Notes: generated by a model from the letters alone, not told the origin. DNA of 64,000 nt from an uncultured Pelagibacteraceae bacterium (GCA_902625945.1 CACODG010000005.1:1-64000), one strand, 5' to 3'. Counted from the stretch's first letter, positions 9,879-20,178 are shown. Program-made: numbers and translations.

Positions 9879-10685
9879 TTGAAAGAACTAAACCATCTAG
9901 CAGATATTTTCGAAAACTACGACACGTTTATTATAGACTTATGGGGAGTAATACATAACGGTGTTGCACTTAATCCTAACGCTATAGAGGCAGTAGACAA
10001 ACTGAAAAAAAATTCAAAAAAGATAGTATTTTTATCTAATGCACCAAGGCCTAGTTCAAAAGTAATTAATTTTTTACTTAAAATGAAAATGAATAAAAAG
10101 TATCTAGATCATGTAATGACCTCAGGTGAAGCAGCAATGCATGCAATAAACCAAAAAAAATTTGGAAAGACATTTTTTCACCTTGGACCAGCCAGAGATA
10201 TTTCTGTATTTGAAAAAGTAAAAGATAATAGAACCGATCTTAAGAGTTGTGATTTTATTTTATGCACCGGACTGTTTGATGAATATGATAATAATTTGGA
10301 TTACTATAAAAAATTTTTGTCAAATCATGTTTCAAAAAAATTAATTTGTACTAATCCAGATTTAATAGTTCATAGAGGTAGTGTTGAAGAATTATGTGCA
10401 GGCTCAGTAGCAAAAGTTTTTGAGGATCTCGGAGGAGAAGTTATTTATTTCGGCAAACCACATAGAGAGGTTTATAATATGTGCTTTGGTTCTAATGAAA
10501 AAGTTTTAGCCATCGGTGACAATTTAAGAACAGATATTAAAGGAGCGAATAATTTAAAAATAGACTGTATATTTATATCTGAAGGTGTGCACAGGAAAGA
10601 ATTTAACAACTTTTCTGAACTGAAAAAACTTTTAAAAAAATATGATGTAGAAGCAAATTTTTTTCAAAATGAATTAAAATGGTAA
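9879..10685 (+). CDS. HAD-superfamily hydrolase, subfamily IIA (TIGR01459-like)
   Basis: 268 residues. HAD motif I appears as IIDLWGVIHNG, where the second catalytic Asp of the usual DxD is replaced by Trp; this DxWGV form is characteristic of this alphaproteobacterial family. Motif II is VFLSNAPRPS and motif IV is AIGDNLRTDIKGAN. The natural substrate is unknown; a small phosphorylated metabolite is likely from the fold. The start is TTG at 9879, chosen because AAGGAG at 9861-9866 precedes it and an in-frame stop at 9858-9860 excludes earlier starts. ribF follows after one base. Confidence 0.85.
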   Translation: MKELNHLADIFENYDTFIIDLWGVIHNGVALNPNAIEAVDKLKKNSKKIVFLSNAPRPSSKVINFLLKMKMNKKYLDHVMTSGEAAMHAINQKKFGKTFFHLGPARDISVFEKVKDNRTDLKSCDFILCTGLFDEYDNNLDYYKKFLSNHVSKKLICTNPDLIVHRGSVEELCAGSVAKVFEDLGGEVIYFGKPHREVYNMCFGSNEKVLAIGDNLRTDIKGANNLKIDCIFISEGVHRKEFNNFSELKKLLKKYDVEANFFQNELKW

Positions 10686-10686
10686 A

Positions 10687-11574
10687 ATGAAAATTTATAA
10701 AAATCCAAATTTAATTAATAAACATTGTAACGGTGTAATAGCTATAGGAAATTTTGATGGTTTACATTTAGGTCATCAAAAAGTTATAAAAGAAGCAAAT
10801 CAAAAAGCTAAAAAAAATAAGATACCTTTTGGGGTTATGACTTTTGAACCTGTACCAGTAATGTTTTTTAATAATAAAATTAAAAATCATAGAATAAATT
10901 CTTTAGAACAGAAAAAAAATCAATTAAAAAAATTTAAATTAGATTTCTTAATTATTATTAAATTTGATAAAAAGTTTTCATCTCTATCTGCAGAAGAGTT
11001 TATAAAGAAAATAATTTTTAAAAAAACAAAATGTAAATATTTATATGTAAGTAAAAATTTTAAGTTTGGTTTTAAAAGACAAGGAAACATAAAAACACTT
11101 AAAAAATTTGAAAAAAAATATAACTTTAAAAATATTGTTACTAAACCTTATAAACAAGGTAACAAAACAATTTCATCCACGTTTTTAAGAGAGAAAATAA
11201 GATTAGGTAAAATAGATGAAGTAAATAAATTATTAAATCGTAATTGGAGTATTTATGGCAAAGTAATCAAGGGAGAGAGAAGAGGACGTAAAATTGGCTT
11301 TCCAACATGTAATTTAAAATTGAGTGATTATGTTGTTCCTAAACTCGGAGTCTACGCCGTTAAAGTTAAAAGTAAGAATTTTTATAAAAACGGTATTGCA
11401 AATATAGGTTATAGACCTACATTTAAAGGACAAAATATATTATTAGAAACAAATATCTTTGGAATTAATAAAAACTTATATAATAAAGTAATTAGTGTTA
11501 ACTTTAAAAAGTTTATAAGACCAGAAAAAAGATTTAGAAATTTGAAACAATTAAAAAAAACAAATCAATCTTGA
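10687..11574 (+). CDS. ribF: Bifunctional riboflavin kinase / FAD synthetase
   Basis: Makes FMN and then FAD. The N-terminal nucleotidyltransferase motif IGNFDGLHLGHQKVI (about residues 20-34) and the C-terminal flavokinase motifs GRKIGFPTCNL and GYRPTF are visible; 295 residues. The end as read (LKKTNQS) is blunt for the family. Dropping one A from the A8 run 11553-11560 gives [15 protein letters not shown], which is closer to the usual RibF tail, so a 3'-terminal indel is possible. ileS follows after 21 bases. Confidence 0.93.
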   Translation: MKIYKNPNLINKHCNGVIAIGNFDGLHLGHQKVIKEANQKAKKNKIPFGVMTFEPVPVMFFNNKIKNHRINSLEQKKNQLKKFKLDFLIIIKFDKKFSSLSAEEFIKKIIFKKTKCKYLYVSKNFKFGFKRQGNIKTLKKFEKKYNFKNIVTKPYKQGNKTISSTFLREKIRLGKIDEVNKLLNRNWSIYGKVIKGERRGRKIGFPTCNLKLSDYVVPKLGVYAVKVKSKNFYKNGIANIGYRPTFKGQNILLETNIFGINKNLYNKVISVNFKKFIRPEKRFRNLKQLKKTNQS

Positions 11575-11595
11575 TATAAAAAAGGCAAAGAAATA

Positions 11596-14329
11596 ATGTC
11601 CAAAGACACTCTACAACTTCCTAAGACGGCTTTTTCAATGAAAGCAAGTTTACCACTTAAAGAGCCTGAGATTTTAAAAAAATGGGAAAAAAATAAAATC
11701 TTTGAAAAACTCAGAAAAAAGTCTAAAGGAAAAGAAAAATTTGTTCTTCATGATGGCCCACCTTATGCAAATGGTCATATACATATGGGCACTGCGCTAA
11801 ATAAAATTTTGAAAGATATGATTACGCGATTTCATCAAATGAATGGAAAAGACTCTGTCTATGTTCCAGGTTGGGACTGTCACGGACTACCAATAGAGTG
11901 GAAAATAGAAGAACAGTACAAAAAAAAAGAAAAAAAATAAAAGATGAGGTGCCCATTAAAGATTTTAGGCAAGAATGTAGAGAATTTGCAAAAAGCTGGA
12001 TAGATGTTCACATTAAAGAGTTTAAGCGACTAGGAGTAGTTGGAGACTTTGAAAATTATTATTCTACAATGAGTTATGAAGCCGAGGCTCAAATTGTAAG
12101 AGAACTAGGAAAATTCCTTATTGACGGAAGTTTGTATCAAGGTTTTAAACCGGTTCTTTGGTCAACTGTTGAAAAAACTGCTTTAGCTGATGCTGAAGTA
12201 GAATATTTAGATCACACTTCCAATACAATCTATGTCGCATTTAAAGTTAAGGAGACCAACAAAGACTTTCTAAAGAACACAAGTATAATAATTTGGACAA
12301 CTACACCATGGACTATACCTGCTAATAAAGCATTAGCTTTTAACAGTAATATCGAATACTCAGTTTTGGAAATCGATAATCTTGAACATTTTAAAGATAA
12401 AAAAATTGTAGTTGCAAAAAATTTAATTGATACGATAACTAAAGAGTGTGAAATCAAAAGCTATAAAGAAATAGAGACCTTTAAGGGAACTGAATTTAAA
12501 GGAACATTATGCAGTCATCCATTTGCCAAAATGGGTTTTGATTATGATGTTCCCATGTTGGATGCTCAGTTTGTTAATTTGGATCAGGGAACAGGTATTG
12601 TTCATTGTGCCCCTAGCCACGGTCCAGACGATTTTAATTTATGTTTAAATAATAATATACCTTCACTTTATACAGTTGATAACTCAGGAGTTTATACTAA
12701 AGAGGTACCGTATTTTACAAATACACACGTATTTAAAGCCGACCCAATTGTTATAGACAAACTGAAAGAACAAAAACAATTACTTAAAAAACGATAAACT
12801 TAATCATAGTTACCCTCATTCTTGGAGATCTAAGGCTCCATTAATTTACAGAGCAACACCTCAATGGTTCATATCTATGCAAAAAAAACAAACTAAGAGA
12901 TAAAGCCGTTAAAGCAATAAATGAAACAACTTTTTATCCGAATAAAGGTAAAGATAGGCTTTTATCAATGATTGAAGGGAGGCCGGATTGGTGTGTTTCA
13001 AGACAAAGAGTTTGGGGAGTACCATTGCCAATATTCATTAATAAAAGAACAAAAGAACCATTAAGAGACCAAAAAATTATAGACAGAATCGCTTCTATTT
13101 ACGAAAAGCAAGGATCTGACTGTTGGTTTACTGATGATGCGAAAATTTTTTTAGGTAAAGATTATAATGTTGAAGAGTATGAAAAATTAAATGACATTGT
13201 TGAAGTGTGGTTCGATAGTGGTTCAACGCACAGTTTTGTTTTAGAAAAAAGAAAAGATTTAAAATGGCCTGCAGATATGTATCTAGAAGGATCAGATCAG
13301 CATAGAGGCTGGTTTCATTCTTCTTTGTTAGAGTCATGTGGAACTAGAGGTAAGGCACCTTTCAAAAGCATTTTATCCCATGGGTTTGTTGTAGACGGCA
13401 AAGGTATGAAAATGTCAAAATCTATGGGTAACGTCATCTCTCCGGAGGATATATTGAAGAATTATGGTGCAGATATACTTAGAGTTTGGGCGTCAGCATC
13501 CGATTATGCTGAGGATTTAAGAATCGATAAAAATATTTTAATTCAACACGCAGAATCGTATAGAAAAATAAGGAACACTTTTAGGTTCATGCTTGGAAAT
13601 CTAAAAGATAATTTCGAAAAACAAAACTTTGAAAAAATTAAACTCAATGAATTTGACGAATTAGAGCAATTTATTTTACATAAATTATTTTTATTAAATA
13701 AATCTGTTGATGAAAATTTAAAAAATTATAATTTTCACAAACTATATAAAGAGCTTTTAAATTTTTGTACACTTGATCTTTCCTCTTTTTATTTTGATAT
13801 TAGAAAAGATGTTCTTTACTGTGATAGTATAAATTCTAAAAAAAGAAAAAACTGTGTAATTGTTCTGAACATAGTTTTAGAAAGTTTATTAACATGGTTC
13901 GCTCCAATTTTAGTTTTTACCACTGAGGAAATCTACAGCTTGGTTAATAAAGGTAATAATGAAAGTATTCATGAAAATAACTTTATAAAAATTCCAGCCT
14001 TTTGGAATAATGATAAGCTACATGAAAAATGGTCAAATCTATTTCAAATTAAACAACTGGCTAATATTGCGATTGAAGAAAAAAGAGCCAGCAAGGAGAT
14101 TGGATCTAGTTTAGAGGCTGAAATAAAATTAATTTTAAAGAAAAATAAATTCGAACTTCTTGATAAGCTAGACTTGGCAGATTACTTTATCGTTTCAAAA
14201 GCAGAAAAAGAATTGTCTAATCGTGATGAAATAAAGATTGAAGTAAAAAAAGCCAAAGGTCAAAAATGTGAAAGATGCTGGAAAATTTTAGAAAAAAAAT
14301 GCGAAAGATGTTCTAAAGTGCTCCAGTAA
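11596..14329 (+). CDS. ileS: Isoleucyl-tRNA synthetase (three frameshifts as sequenced)
   Basis: Class I synthetase. The HIGH-type motif [13 protein letters not shown] sits near residue 56, the KMSKS loop [11 protein letters not shown] in the third segment, and a C-terminal zinc finger [15 protein letters not shown] at the end. The frame breaks at three A-runs. At 11920-11937 one base is missing, at 12786-12791 one base is extra, and at 12881-12888 one base is extra. Between the last two breaks the intact frame reads [16 protein letters not shown] and [12 protein letters not shown], normal IleRS. Repaired length is about 910 residues. The gene is essential, so sequence error is the first explanation. 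Confidence 0.93.
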
Positions 14330-14346
14330 AATAGAAAGTCAATATA

Positions 14347-14835
14347 TTGATTAATCTAAAAGAAATAAAAAATAAAATTTTAAAAAAAAATAATATCTTA
14401 ATCTTAATAATTATTTGTTTAATCTTTTTTTTAGATAGATATACCAAATTAATTGTTTTAAATAATTTCAGCGAAAATTTATATTATTTTAATAATTACA
14501 TAAATTTTGATTTAACCTGGAATACAGGAATAGGTTTTGGATTATTCACCACGGCTAATAACATGATATATAATGTTACTTCTTTAGTAATTGCTTTGGT
14601 AATAGGTGTTATAATTTATATAGGTTTAAAATCAGAAACATCTGATAAAATTATTTTTTCAATAATTATTGGAGGAGCTATTGGAAATTTTTATGACAGG
14701 TTACTGTTCAAAGGTGTGCCAGATTTTATAGACTTACATTACGGTAATTTTCATTGGTTTACATTTAATGTTGCTGATATTTTTATAACAATTGGAATTA
14801 TTATATTTTTAATGAAAGAATTTTTTGTTAAATAA
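14347..14835 (+). CDS. lspA: Lipoprotein signal peptidase (signal peptidase II)
   Basis: Inner-membrane aspartyl protease that cuts prolipoproteins before the lipidated cysteine. 162 residues with four hydrophobic segments. The catalytic aspartates lie in GNFYDRLLF and FNVADIFIT, and the family motif LTWNTGIGFGLF is present. The start is TTG at 14347, 17 bases after the ileS stop. The next gene encodes a lipoprotein, a likely client of this enzyme. Confidence 0.95.
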   Translation: MINLKEIKNKILKKNNILILIIICLIFFLDRYTKLIVLNNFSENLYYFNNYINFDLTWNTGIGFGLFTTANNMIYNVTSLVIALVIGVIIYIGLKSETSDKIIFSIIIGGAIGNFYDRLLFKGVPDFIDLHYGNFHWFTFNVADIFITIGIIIFLMKEFFVK

Positions 14836-14841
14836 TAAAAA

Positions 14842-15150
14842 ATGAAAAAAAATTATATTTATTTAATTTTTATTATATTTCTTTCTTCATGCGCAAGCAT
14901 GAAAGAAGCTGGTAAAGTTATCAGAAACGAGAAAGTTTCAACTACAGATGAATTTTTAGTGAAAAAAAAAGAACCATTAGTTCTACCCCCTGACTACAAT
15001 ATAATACCCGAGCCAGAGTCTTTAAAAAAATCAAAACAAAATGAAGATCAAAAAATAAGAAAGATACTAAAAGCACCTTTAGAAAAGTCATCTGGAAAAA
15101 GCAAATCTCTTTCGATTGAAGAAAAAATATTAGAAAATATTAGAAAGTGA
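14842..15150 (+). CDS. Small outer-membrane lipoprotein, DUF3035/BamF-like
   Basis: 102 residues. An N-terminal lipoprotein signal ends in a clear lipobox (LSSC, Cys at about residue 17). The mature part contains STTDEFLVKKKEPLVLPPDYN, a pattern seen in the alphaproteobacterial DUF3035 family; the Caulobacter member BamF belongs to the beta-barrel assembly complex. The C-terminal half is Lys/Ser-rich. It lies between lspA and pgi and overlaps pgi by four bases (GTGA). The family call is from motif memory and fairly confident; a role in barrel assembly is inference. Confidence 0.7.
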   Translation: MKKNYIYLIFIIFLSSCASMKEAGKVIRNEKVSTTDEFLVKKKEPLVLPPDYNIIPEPESLKKSKQNEDQKIRKILKAPLEKSSGKSKSLSIEEKILENIRK

Positions 15151-16350
15151 AAAATAAAAATTTTATCCCAATCAAATACTTAGATAAAAGAATTTCAAAC
15201 AAACTAAATTTAGATTTTGAAATTATTTTAAAAAAGATAAATAAAAAAATTGAAGATGCCCAAAGTATTTTCAATCTTTTTAGCAAAAATTATAAATTTA
15301 ATTTTAATATTAAAGACTTAAAAAGATTTGAAAAATATAATTCAATTTTGATAATAGGTATGGGCGGATCTATACTTGGAGCAGAAGCGATCTACCAGTT
15401 TTTAAAAAAAAAGATTGATAAGAATATATATTTTTTAGATGATTTAGATGAGGAGAACATAAACAAATTGAAAAAACAATTGATGTTCAAAAAAACATTA
15501 TTTGTTGTAATATCAAAATCGGGAAATACTATAGAGACTTTATCCAACCTATTTCATTTAAAGATTCTAAAAAACAAAGCTAAGAATATTATTGTTATTT
15601 CAGAAAAGAAAAATAACGTCCTATATAATCTATCCAAACAATATAAGTTATTTTATATTGAACACAAAAAACATATAGGAGGCAGATATTCAGTTTTATC
15701 AGAGGTAGGTATTGTCCCTGCTTATTTAATGGGCCTTGATGTAATTAATTTTAGAAAAAAAATACGCGAATTTTTAAAGAGTGAAAATAAAACCTTATTA
15801 AAAGAAAATACAGTAAAACTAGCAAATTTGATTATACAAAAAAAAATACTCAAATCAAATATTATTAAATTATTCACCGCAATTAGATAAATTTTTATAT
15901 TGGAAACAGCAATTAATTGCAGAAAGTTTAGGAAAAAATGGAAAAGGTTTTTTACCAGTAGTTTCAAAAGCTCCAAAAGATCATCATAGTTTATTACAAT
16001 TATATTTAGATGGCCCAAAAAATAAATTTTTTACTATTTTTAGTTTTGATCAGACAAAAAATACAAAAATTAAAGTATCTAAAAGAAATAAAGAAATAAG
16101 CTTTATTAATAATAGAAGCCTGAATGAAGTGAAAAATTCACAGAAAAATGCTTTAATTTTAGCTCTAAAAAAAAATAAAATCCCTTATAGAGAGTTTATC
16201 ATAAAAAATTCTAGTGAAAATTCTTTAGGGTCGTTATTCTCATACTTCATGATGGAAACTATAATTCTTGGAAAACTGGCAAAAATCAATCCTTTTAGTC
16301 AACCAGCTGTTGAGCAGGTAAAAAAATTAACAAAAAAACTTCTTAGTTAA
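15147..16350 (+). CDS. pgi: Glucose-6-phosphate isomerase (one frameshift as sequenced)
   Basis: Interconverts glucose-6-P and fructose-6-P. Motifs: IGMGGSILGAEAI, the sugar-phosphate loop VISKSGNTIETL and GGRYSVLSEVG. GTG start at 15147 overlaps the lipoprotein stop. The frame is lost at the A9 run 15838-15846; eight A's restore NYSPQLDKFLYWKQQLIAESLGK and the remaining conserved C-terminus to 16350. Repaired length is 400 residues, shorter than E. coli Pgi (549) but complete in motifs. The 3' end overlaps rsmD by 8 bases. Confidence 0.92.
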
Positions 16351-16900
16351 AAGTTCCAAAAATTATTTTGGATCTACCATATATTTTTTCAAATATTATG
16401 TTTAATTCTTCAAAATTATCTCTAGAATTTTTTTCTCTATGAATTATTACAATATGATTATTCTTAAAAAATTTTTTTTTAAAAATAATAGACAAATCAT
16501 CAATAAATGTTTTATCCATAAAGGGTGGGTCTAAAAAAAAAATTTCATATCGCTCTCTCAATAAGTTATTGAAAATATTTTGAACACTATCATTAATTAA
16601 TTTAGTACTTTTTGTTAAAGACAGTTGATTTACATTTCTAAAAAGTAATTCAAAAGCATTCTTATTTTTTTCCACAAACGTAACCTTTTTAGCTCCTCGA
16701 GATAAACACTCTATGCCGAAAGATCCTACGCCTGAATATAGATCCAAAACATTAGCATTATTAATCTCAATGTTTATTTTTAAAGAATGAATGATAATAT
16801 TGAATATATTTTCTTTTACCGAATCCTTCAAAGGCCTGGTAGATGATAACTTCAAAAATTCAATTTTTTTTCCTTTTAATTTTCCACTTATAACCCGCAT
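16343..16900 (-). CDS. rsmD: 16S rRNA (guanine-966-N2)-methyltransferase
   Basis: SAM-dependent methylation of 16S rRNA G966. 185 residues. The N-terminal MRVISGKLKGKKI, the SAM-binding segment DLYSGVGSFGIECLSRGA and the catalytic DPPF (FFLDPPFMDK) are all present, and STRPLKDSVKENIFNII is the family's conserved stretch. It begins directly after the purD stop (purD ends at 16901), so the two form a unit. It converges on and overlaps pgi. Confidence 0.95.
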   Translation of the reverse strand: MRVISGKLKGKKIEFLKLSSTRPLKDSVKENIFNIIIHSLKINIEINNANVLDLYSGVGSFGIECLSRGAKKVTFVEKNKNAFELLFRNVNQLSLTKSTKLINDSVQNIFNNLLRERYEIFFLDPPFMDKTFIDDLSIIFKKKFFKNNHIVIIHREKNSRDNFEELNIIFEKIYGRSKIIFGTFN

Positions 16901-18163
16901 CTAATCTATTGCTCTCCAACCAATATCTTTTCTATAAAAACCATATTTCCAATTGAGATTTTTTAAAACCCTAATAATATTCTTTCTAACTTTTAAAAAA
17001 CTTTTTCCTAATGAGGTAATATTCAATACCCTACCACCATTTGAGTAAATCTGATTATTAATTATCTTTGTCCCAGCGTGATAAACAATATCACTTTTCC
17101 GTAATTTAATTTTTTTGATATTTTCTAAAAGTTTACCTTTTTTATAATATCCTGGATATCCTTTCGAACACAAAACAATTGTCATACATTTTTCTTTTTT
17201 CCATTTTATCTTAATATTTTTAAGATTATCCTGAACGCAACTCTTAATTATTTTTACTATATCTGTTTTCAATCTTGGTAAAATTACTTGACACTCCGGA
17301 TCACCCATTCTTACGTTATATTCAATTAAATAAGGCTCTTTATTTTTTATCATCAATCCTACGTATAAAAAACCTTTATAGGGATTGTTACCTTTTTTTA
17401 GGGCACGTAATGTTGGTTTAACAATTTTTTCAATAATCTTTTTCTCAAGTTCTTTATTTATCAATGGTGCTGGAGAGTAAGCTCCCATACCACCAGTATT
17501 AGGACCTCTATCTTTCTCTTTTACGCGTTTATGATCTTGCGCTGTTCCAAAAAACTTAAAATTATTTTTATCAACAACTAAAAAATAACTTACTTCCTCA
17601 CCTTCTAAAAATTCTTCGAGAACAATTTTTTTTGATGATTTAAATTTTCCTTTAAATATTTCCTCTGAAATATTTAATACTTGTTTTTTATTTTCACAAA
17701 TAGTTACACCTTTACCTGCAGCAAGGCCATCGGCCTTAATAACAACAGGGAATTTATTTTTATTTAAAAAATCATAAACTTGCTTTTTTGAAGTACAAAC
17801 TTTGAAACCTGCGGTAGGAATATTATTTTGTTTACATAATTTTTTCATAAATGCCTTTGAGCCTTCTAATTTTGAGGCAAATTTGTTAGGCCCAAACACC
17901 TTAATTCTATTTTTATGTAAGAAATCAACCAAACCTCTCACCAGTGGTTCCTCGGGCCCTACAATTACAAGCTCTATCCTAAATTTTCTTATTAATTTTA
18001 ATAATTTTTTAAAATCAAGAATATCTACTTCAACATTTTTAGCTAATTGAGCTGTACCAGCATTACCAGGAAAACAAATTATATTGTTTGTAATTTTTGA
18101 CTCGTATATTTTTTGACATAGTGCATGCTCCCTTCCACCACTTCCTATTAATCCAATATTCAT
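16901..18163 (-). CDS. purD: Phosphoribosylamine-glycine ligase (GAR synthetase)
   Basis: Second step of de novo purine synthesis: ATP + phosphoribosylamine + glycine to GAR. The ATG at 18163 gives MNIGLIGSGGREHAL, the exact family N-terminus; the longer open frame upstream is not used. ATP-grasp motifs GPNTGGMGAYSPAP and VRMGDPECQVIL are intact; 420 residues. The start codon lies within 30 bases of a divergent small gene, so its promoter must overlap that gene's coding or leader region. Confidence 0.97.
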   Translation of the reverse strand: MNIGLIGSGGREHALCQKIYESKITNNIICFPGNAGTAQLAKNVEVDILDFKKLLKLIRKFRIELVIVGPEEPLVRGLVDFLHKNRIKVFGPNKFASKLEGSKAFMKKLCKQNNIPTAGFKVCTSKKQVYDFLNKNKFPVVIKADGLAAGKGVTICENKKQVLNISEEIFKGKFKSSKKIVLEEFLEGEEVSYFLVVDKNNFKFFGTAQDHKRVKEKDRGPNTGGMGAYSPAPLINKELEKKIIEKIVKPTLRALKKGNNPYKGFLYVGLMIKNKEPYLIEYNVRMGDPECQVILPRLKTDIVKIIKSCVQDNLKNIKIKWKKEKCMTIVLCSKGYPGYYKKGKLLENIKKIKLRKSDIVYHAGTKIINNQIYSNGGRVLNITSLGKSFLKVRKNIIRVLKNLNWKYGFYRKDIGWRAID

Positions 18164-18191
18164 GTCTAATTTTATATTGTATAATTTATTG

Positions 18192-18389
18192 ATGATAAAA
18201 AAAAAAGCTAAACTTATATTTAAGCACAACTCTTTTGAGATAATAGAGGAGGGTGACCATGTTATATGTGCAGTGTCAGGAAAAGAAATTTTACTTAATA
18301 ACTTAAATTATTGGAGTGTAGATCTACAAGAAGCTTATTTTTCTCCAGTTGAAGTTAACAAAAAACTGAAAAAAATTAAACTGGAATAG
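18192..18389 (+). CDS. Small conserved protein, DUF2093-like
   Basis: 65 residues from ATG 18192; an in-frame ATG at 18162 is possible but would overlap the purD start codon. The segment GDHVICAVSGKEILLNNLNY, followed by WSVDLQEAYFSP, resembles the alphaproteobacterial DUF2093 family. Its function is unknown. It converges with the LpxL-type gene with two bases between stops. No membrane segment is seen. The single C in VICAV is part of the family pattern. Confidence 0.7.
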   Translation: MIKKKAKLIFKHNSFEIIEEGDHVICAVSGKEILLNNLNYWSVDLQEAYFSPVEVNKKLKKIKLE

Positions 18390-18391
18390 AA

Positions 18392-19250
18392 TTATTTCCA
18401 CCTATTATGAGACCAAATCCATTGATTAGGGTTTCTTTTGATCATTTCTTCAAGAACTTTATTTAGCTTGTTGGTTAAATCTAATTTATTTCCATACTCT
18501 GATGAATTTATTTGATTCTTAAATTCGATACTGAAGTTGTCATCTTCTGTTCTTTCTATATATACTGGAATTATAGGTAAATTATATTTAAAAGCTAGTT
18601 GTGCAGGTAAAGTTGTTGTTAAAGCAGGTCTGCCAAAAAAAATTTATTTTCTCACCTTCGCTCACTCTTTGATCAATCATCAAAGCTATACTAAAATCTT
18701 TTTTAATATATATTATCGCATCTCTAACGCCATTTATACCTTTTTTAATTTGATTTTTACATACATATTTTTCTCTTAAAAACTCCATTAGGGGATTTAG
18801 AAAAAAATTATTTAAAGGTCTATATATTGTAGCTAGTTTTATTTTTCTTTTTGTTATTTCCATAGACATCAACTCATAATTTGCAAAGTGTCCAGAGATA
18901 AAAATTACTTTTTTTTTATTGATAATAATATTTTTTAAAATTTCTTCACCTTTAATTTTTACGTGAGAATTATTTTTTTTAAAAAATCCTAAAAAAATAT
19001 ATTCGATAAATGTCATGCCGTAGTTTTTCCACATATTTTTTTCTATAAGTAATTTTTTCTCTACAGAGATTTTTTTATCGAAAATTTCAAGATTTTTATC
19101 AATAATATTTCTAGATTTAAAAAAAGGAGCAAGTTTTACAAATAAAAAAGAAAAAATTTTTCTACTTATTTTTAATCCAACAATTCTTCCAATCAAAAAG
19201 AAAAAATAAATAAAAATAGACTGGACGAAATATTTAAATATTTTTATCAT
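18392..19250 (-). CDS. lpxL: LpxL/HtrB-family lipid A acyltransferase (one frameshift as sequenced)
   Basis: Adds a secondary acyl chain to the Kdo-lipid A precursor at the inner membrane. An N-terminal hydrophobic anchor is followed by the catalytic H-x4-E motif (SGHFANYE, near residue 120) and a C-terminal tail NPNQWIWSHNRWK typical of the family. The frame breaks at an A8 run (plus strand 18635-18642). Seven bases give KINFFGRPALTTTLPAQ and continue to the stop at 18392-18394. Repaired length is 285 residues. It overlaps lpxK by 17 bases. Which acyl group it transfers cannot be told. Confidence 0.88.
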
Positions 19251-20178
19251 AAAATTTTAAAATTTCTTCTATTAATTGCTCTTTTTTCTCGATTACTAAT
19301 TTTATCTTTAGATATTTGATTTCATTAAATTTAAAATTTCTAATCCTAAAAAAATCTTTTTCAGTAGTAATTATCTCGAGATTTCTTTTTTTTGCAATAT
19401 CAATAATATCTTCTAACTCTTTTCTTTTAAATTTATAATGATCTGGAAATATTAATTTTTCGTCAACTCGAAAGCCATAATCTATGAGTGTTTGAAAAAA
19501 ATTATCTGGATTTCCAATCCCTGCAAATGCAAATAAATTTTTATTTTTGATTTCTTGAATATTTGTTGGAACATATTTTGAATAAAAAAATTTTAAGTTT
19601 TCATTTATTTTTATTAGTTTTTTTTCAAATATATTATCTTTCTTTCCATTGATTATAACAAATTTAGTATCTTTGATCGCTTCTAAACTTTCTCTTAATG
19701 GTCCTGATGGGAAAACAAGTCCATTTCCTAGTAATTGTTTTTGGTTAAAACAAATAATTTTTACATCTTTTTTAATTTTGTAGTCCTGTAACCCATCATC
19801 TAAAATTACTGAGTCTATTTCTTTGTCTTTTTCCGCCATGAGAATTGCATTAATTCTATTTTTATTCAAAATTAAGTCTTTAAAATATTTTTTTATCAAT
19901 TGATGTTCGTCTATATGATCCTCATAAAATTTTTTAACAATAGCGGGATTTTTTCTTTTTTCCTTAAGTTCTTTTGCTAAAAAAATAGATAATGGAGTTT
20001 TTCCAGTTCCCCCAATATAAATATTACCTATGCAAATTACTGGTAAATTAAAACTCTTGGATGACGTAAATTTTCTTTTTAAAAAAATTAAACAAATTAT
20101 TATCAAAGTTATTGGATAAAAAATTAATGAGTAAATACTAGTATTACTATCCCAAAATTTAGGTTTAAATATTTTCAT
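19234..20178 (-). CDS. lpxK: Tetraacyldisaccharide 4'-kinase
   Basis: Phosphorylates the 4' position of the lipid A disaccharide at the inner membrane. 314 residues with an N-terminal hydrophobic segment, then the P-loop VICIGNIYIGGTGKTP (about residues 48-63). Further conserved parts are VILDDGLQDYKIKKD and the C-terminal PDHYKFKRKELEDI. It overlaps both waaA (14 bases) and the acyltransferase (17 bases), which indicates tight co-translation in one lipid A operon. Confidence 0.95.
   Translation of the reverse strand: MKIFKPKFWDSNTSIYSLIFYPITLIIICLIFLKRKFTSSKSFNLPVICIGNIYIGGTGKTPLSIFLAKELKEKRKNPAIVKKFYEDHIDEHQLIKKYFKDLILNKNRINAILMAEKDKEIDSVILDDGLQDYKIKKDVKIICFNQKQLLGNGLVFPSGPLRESLEAIKDTKFVIINGKKDNIFEKKLIKINENLKFFYSKYVPTNIQEIKNKNLFAFAGIGNPDNFFQTLIDYGFRVDEKLIFPDHYKFKRKELEDIIDIAKKRNLEIITTEKDFFRIRNFKFNEIKYLKIKLVIEKKEQLIEEILKFYDKNI

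Noticed and set aside
16901-18229. purD start 22 codons upstream of the chosen ATG
   Set aside because: The extra segment is hydrophobic and overlaps the DUF2093-like gene; MNIGLIGSGGREHAL at 18163 is the exact family start.
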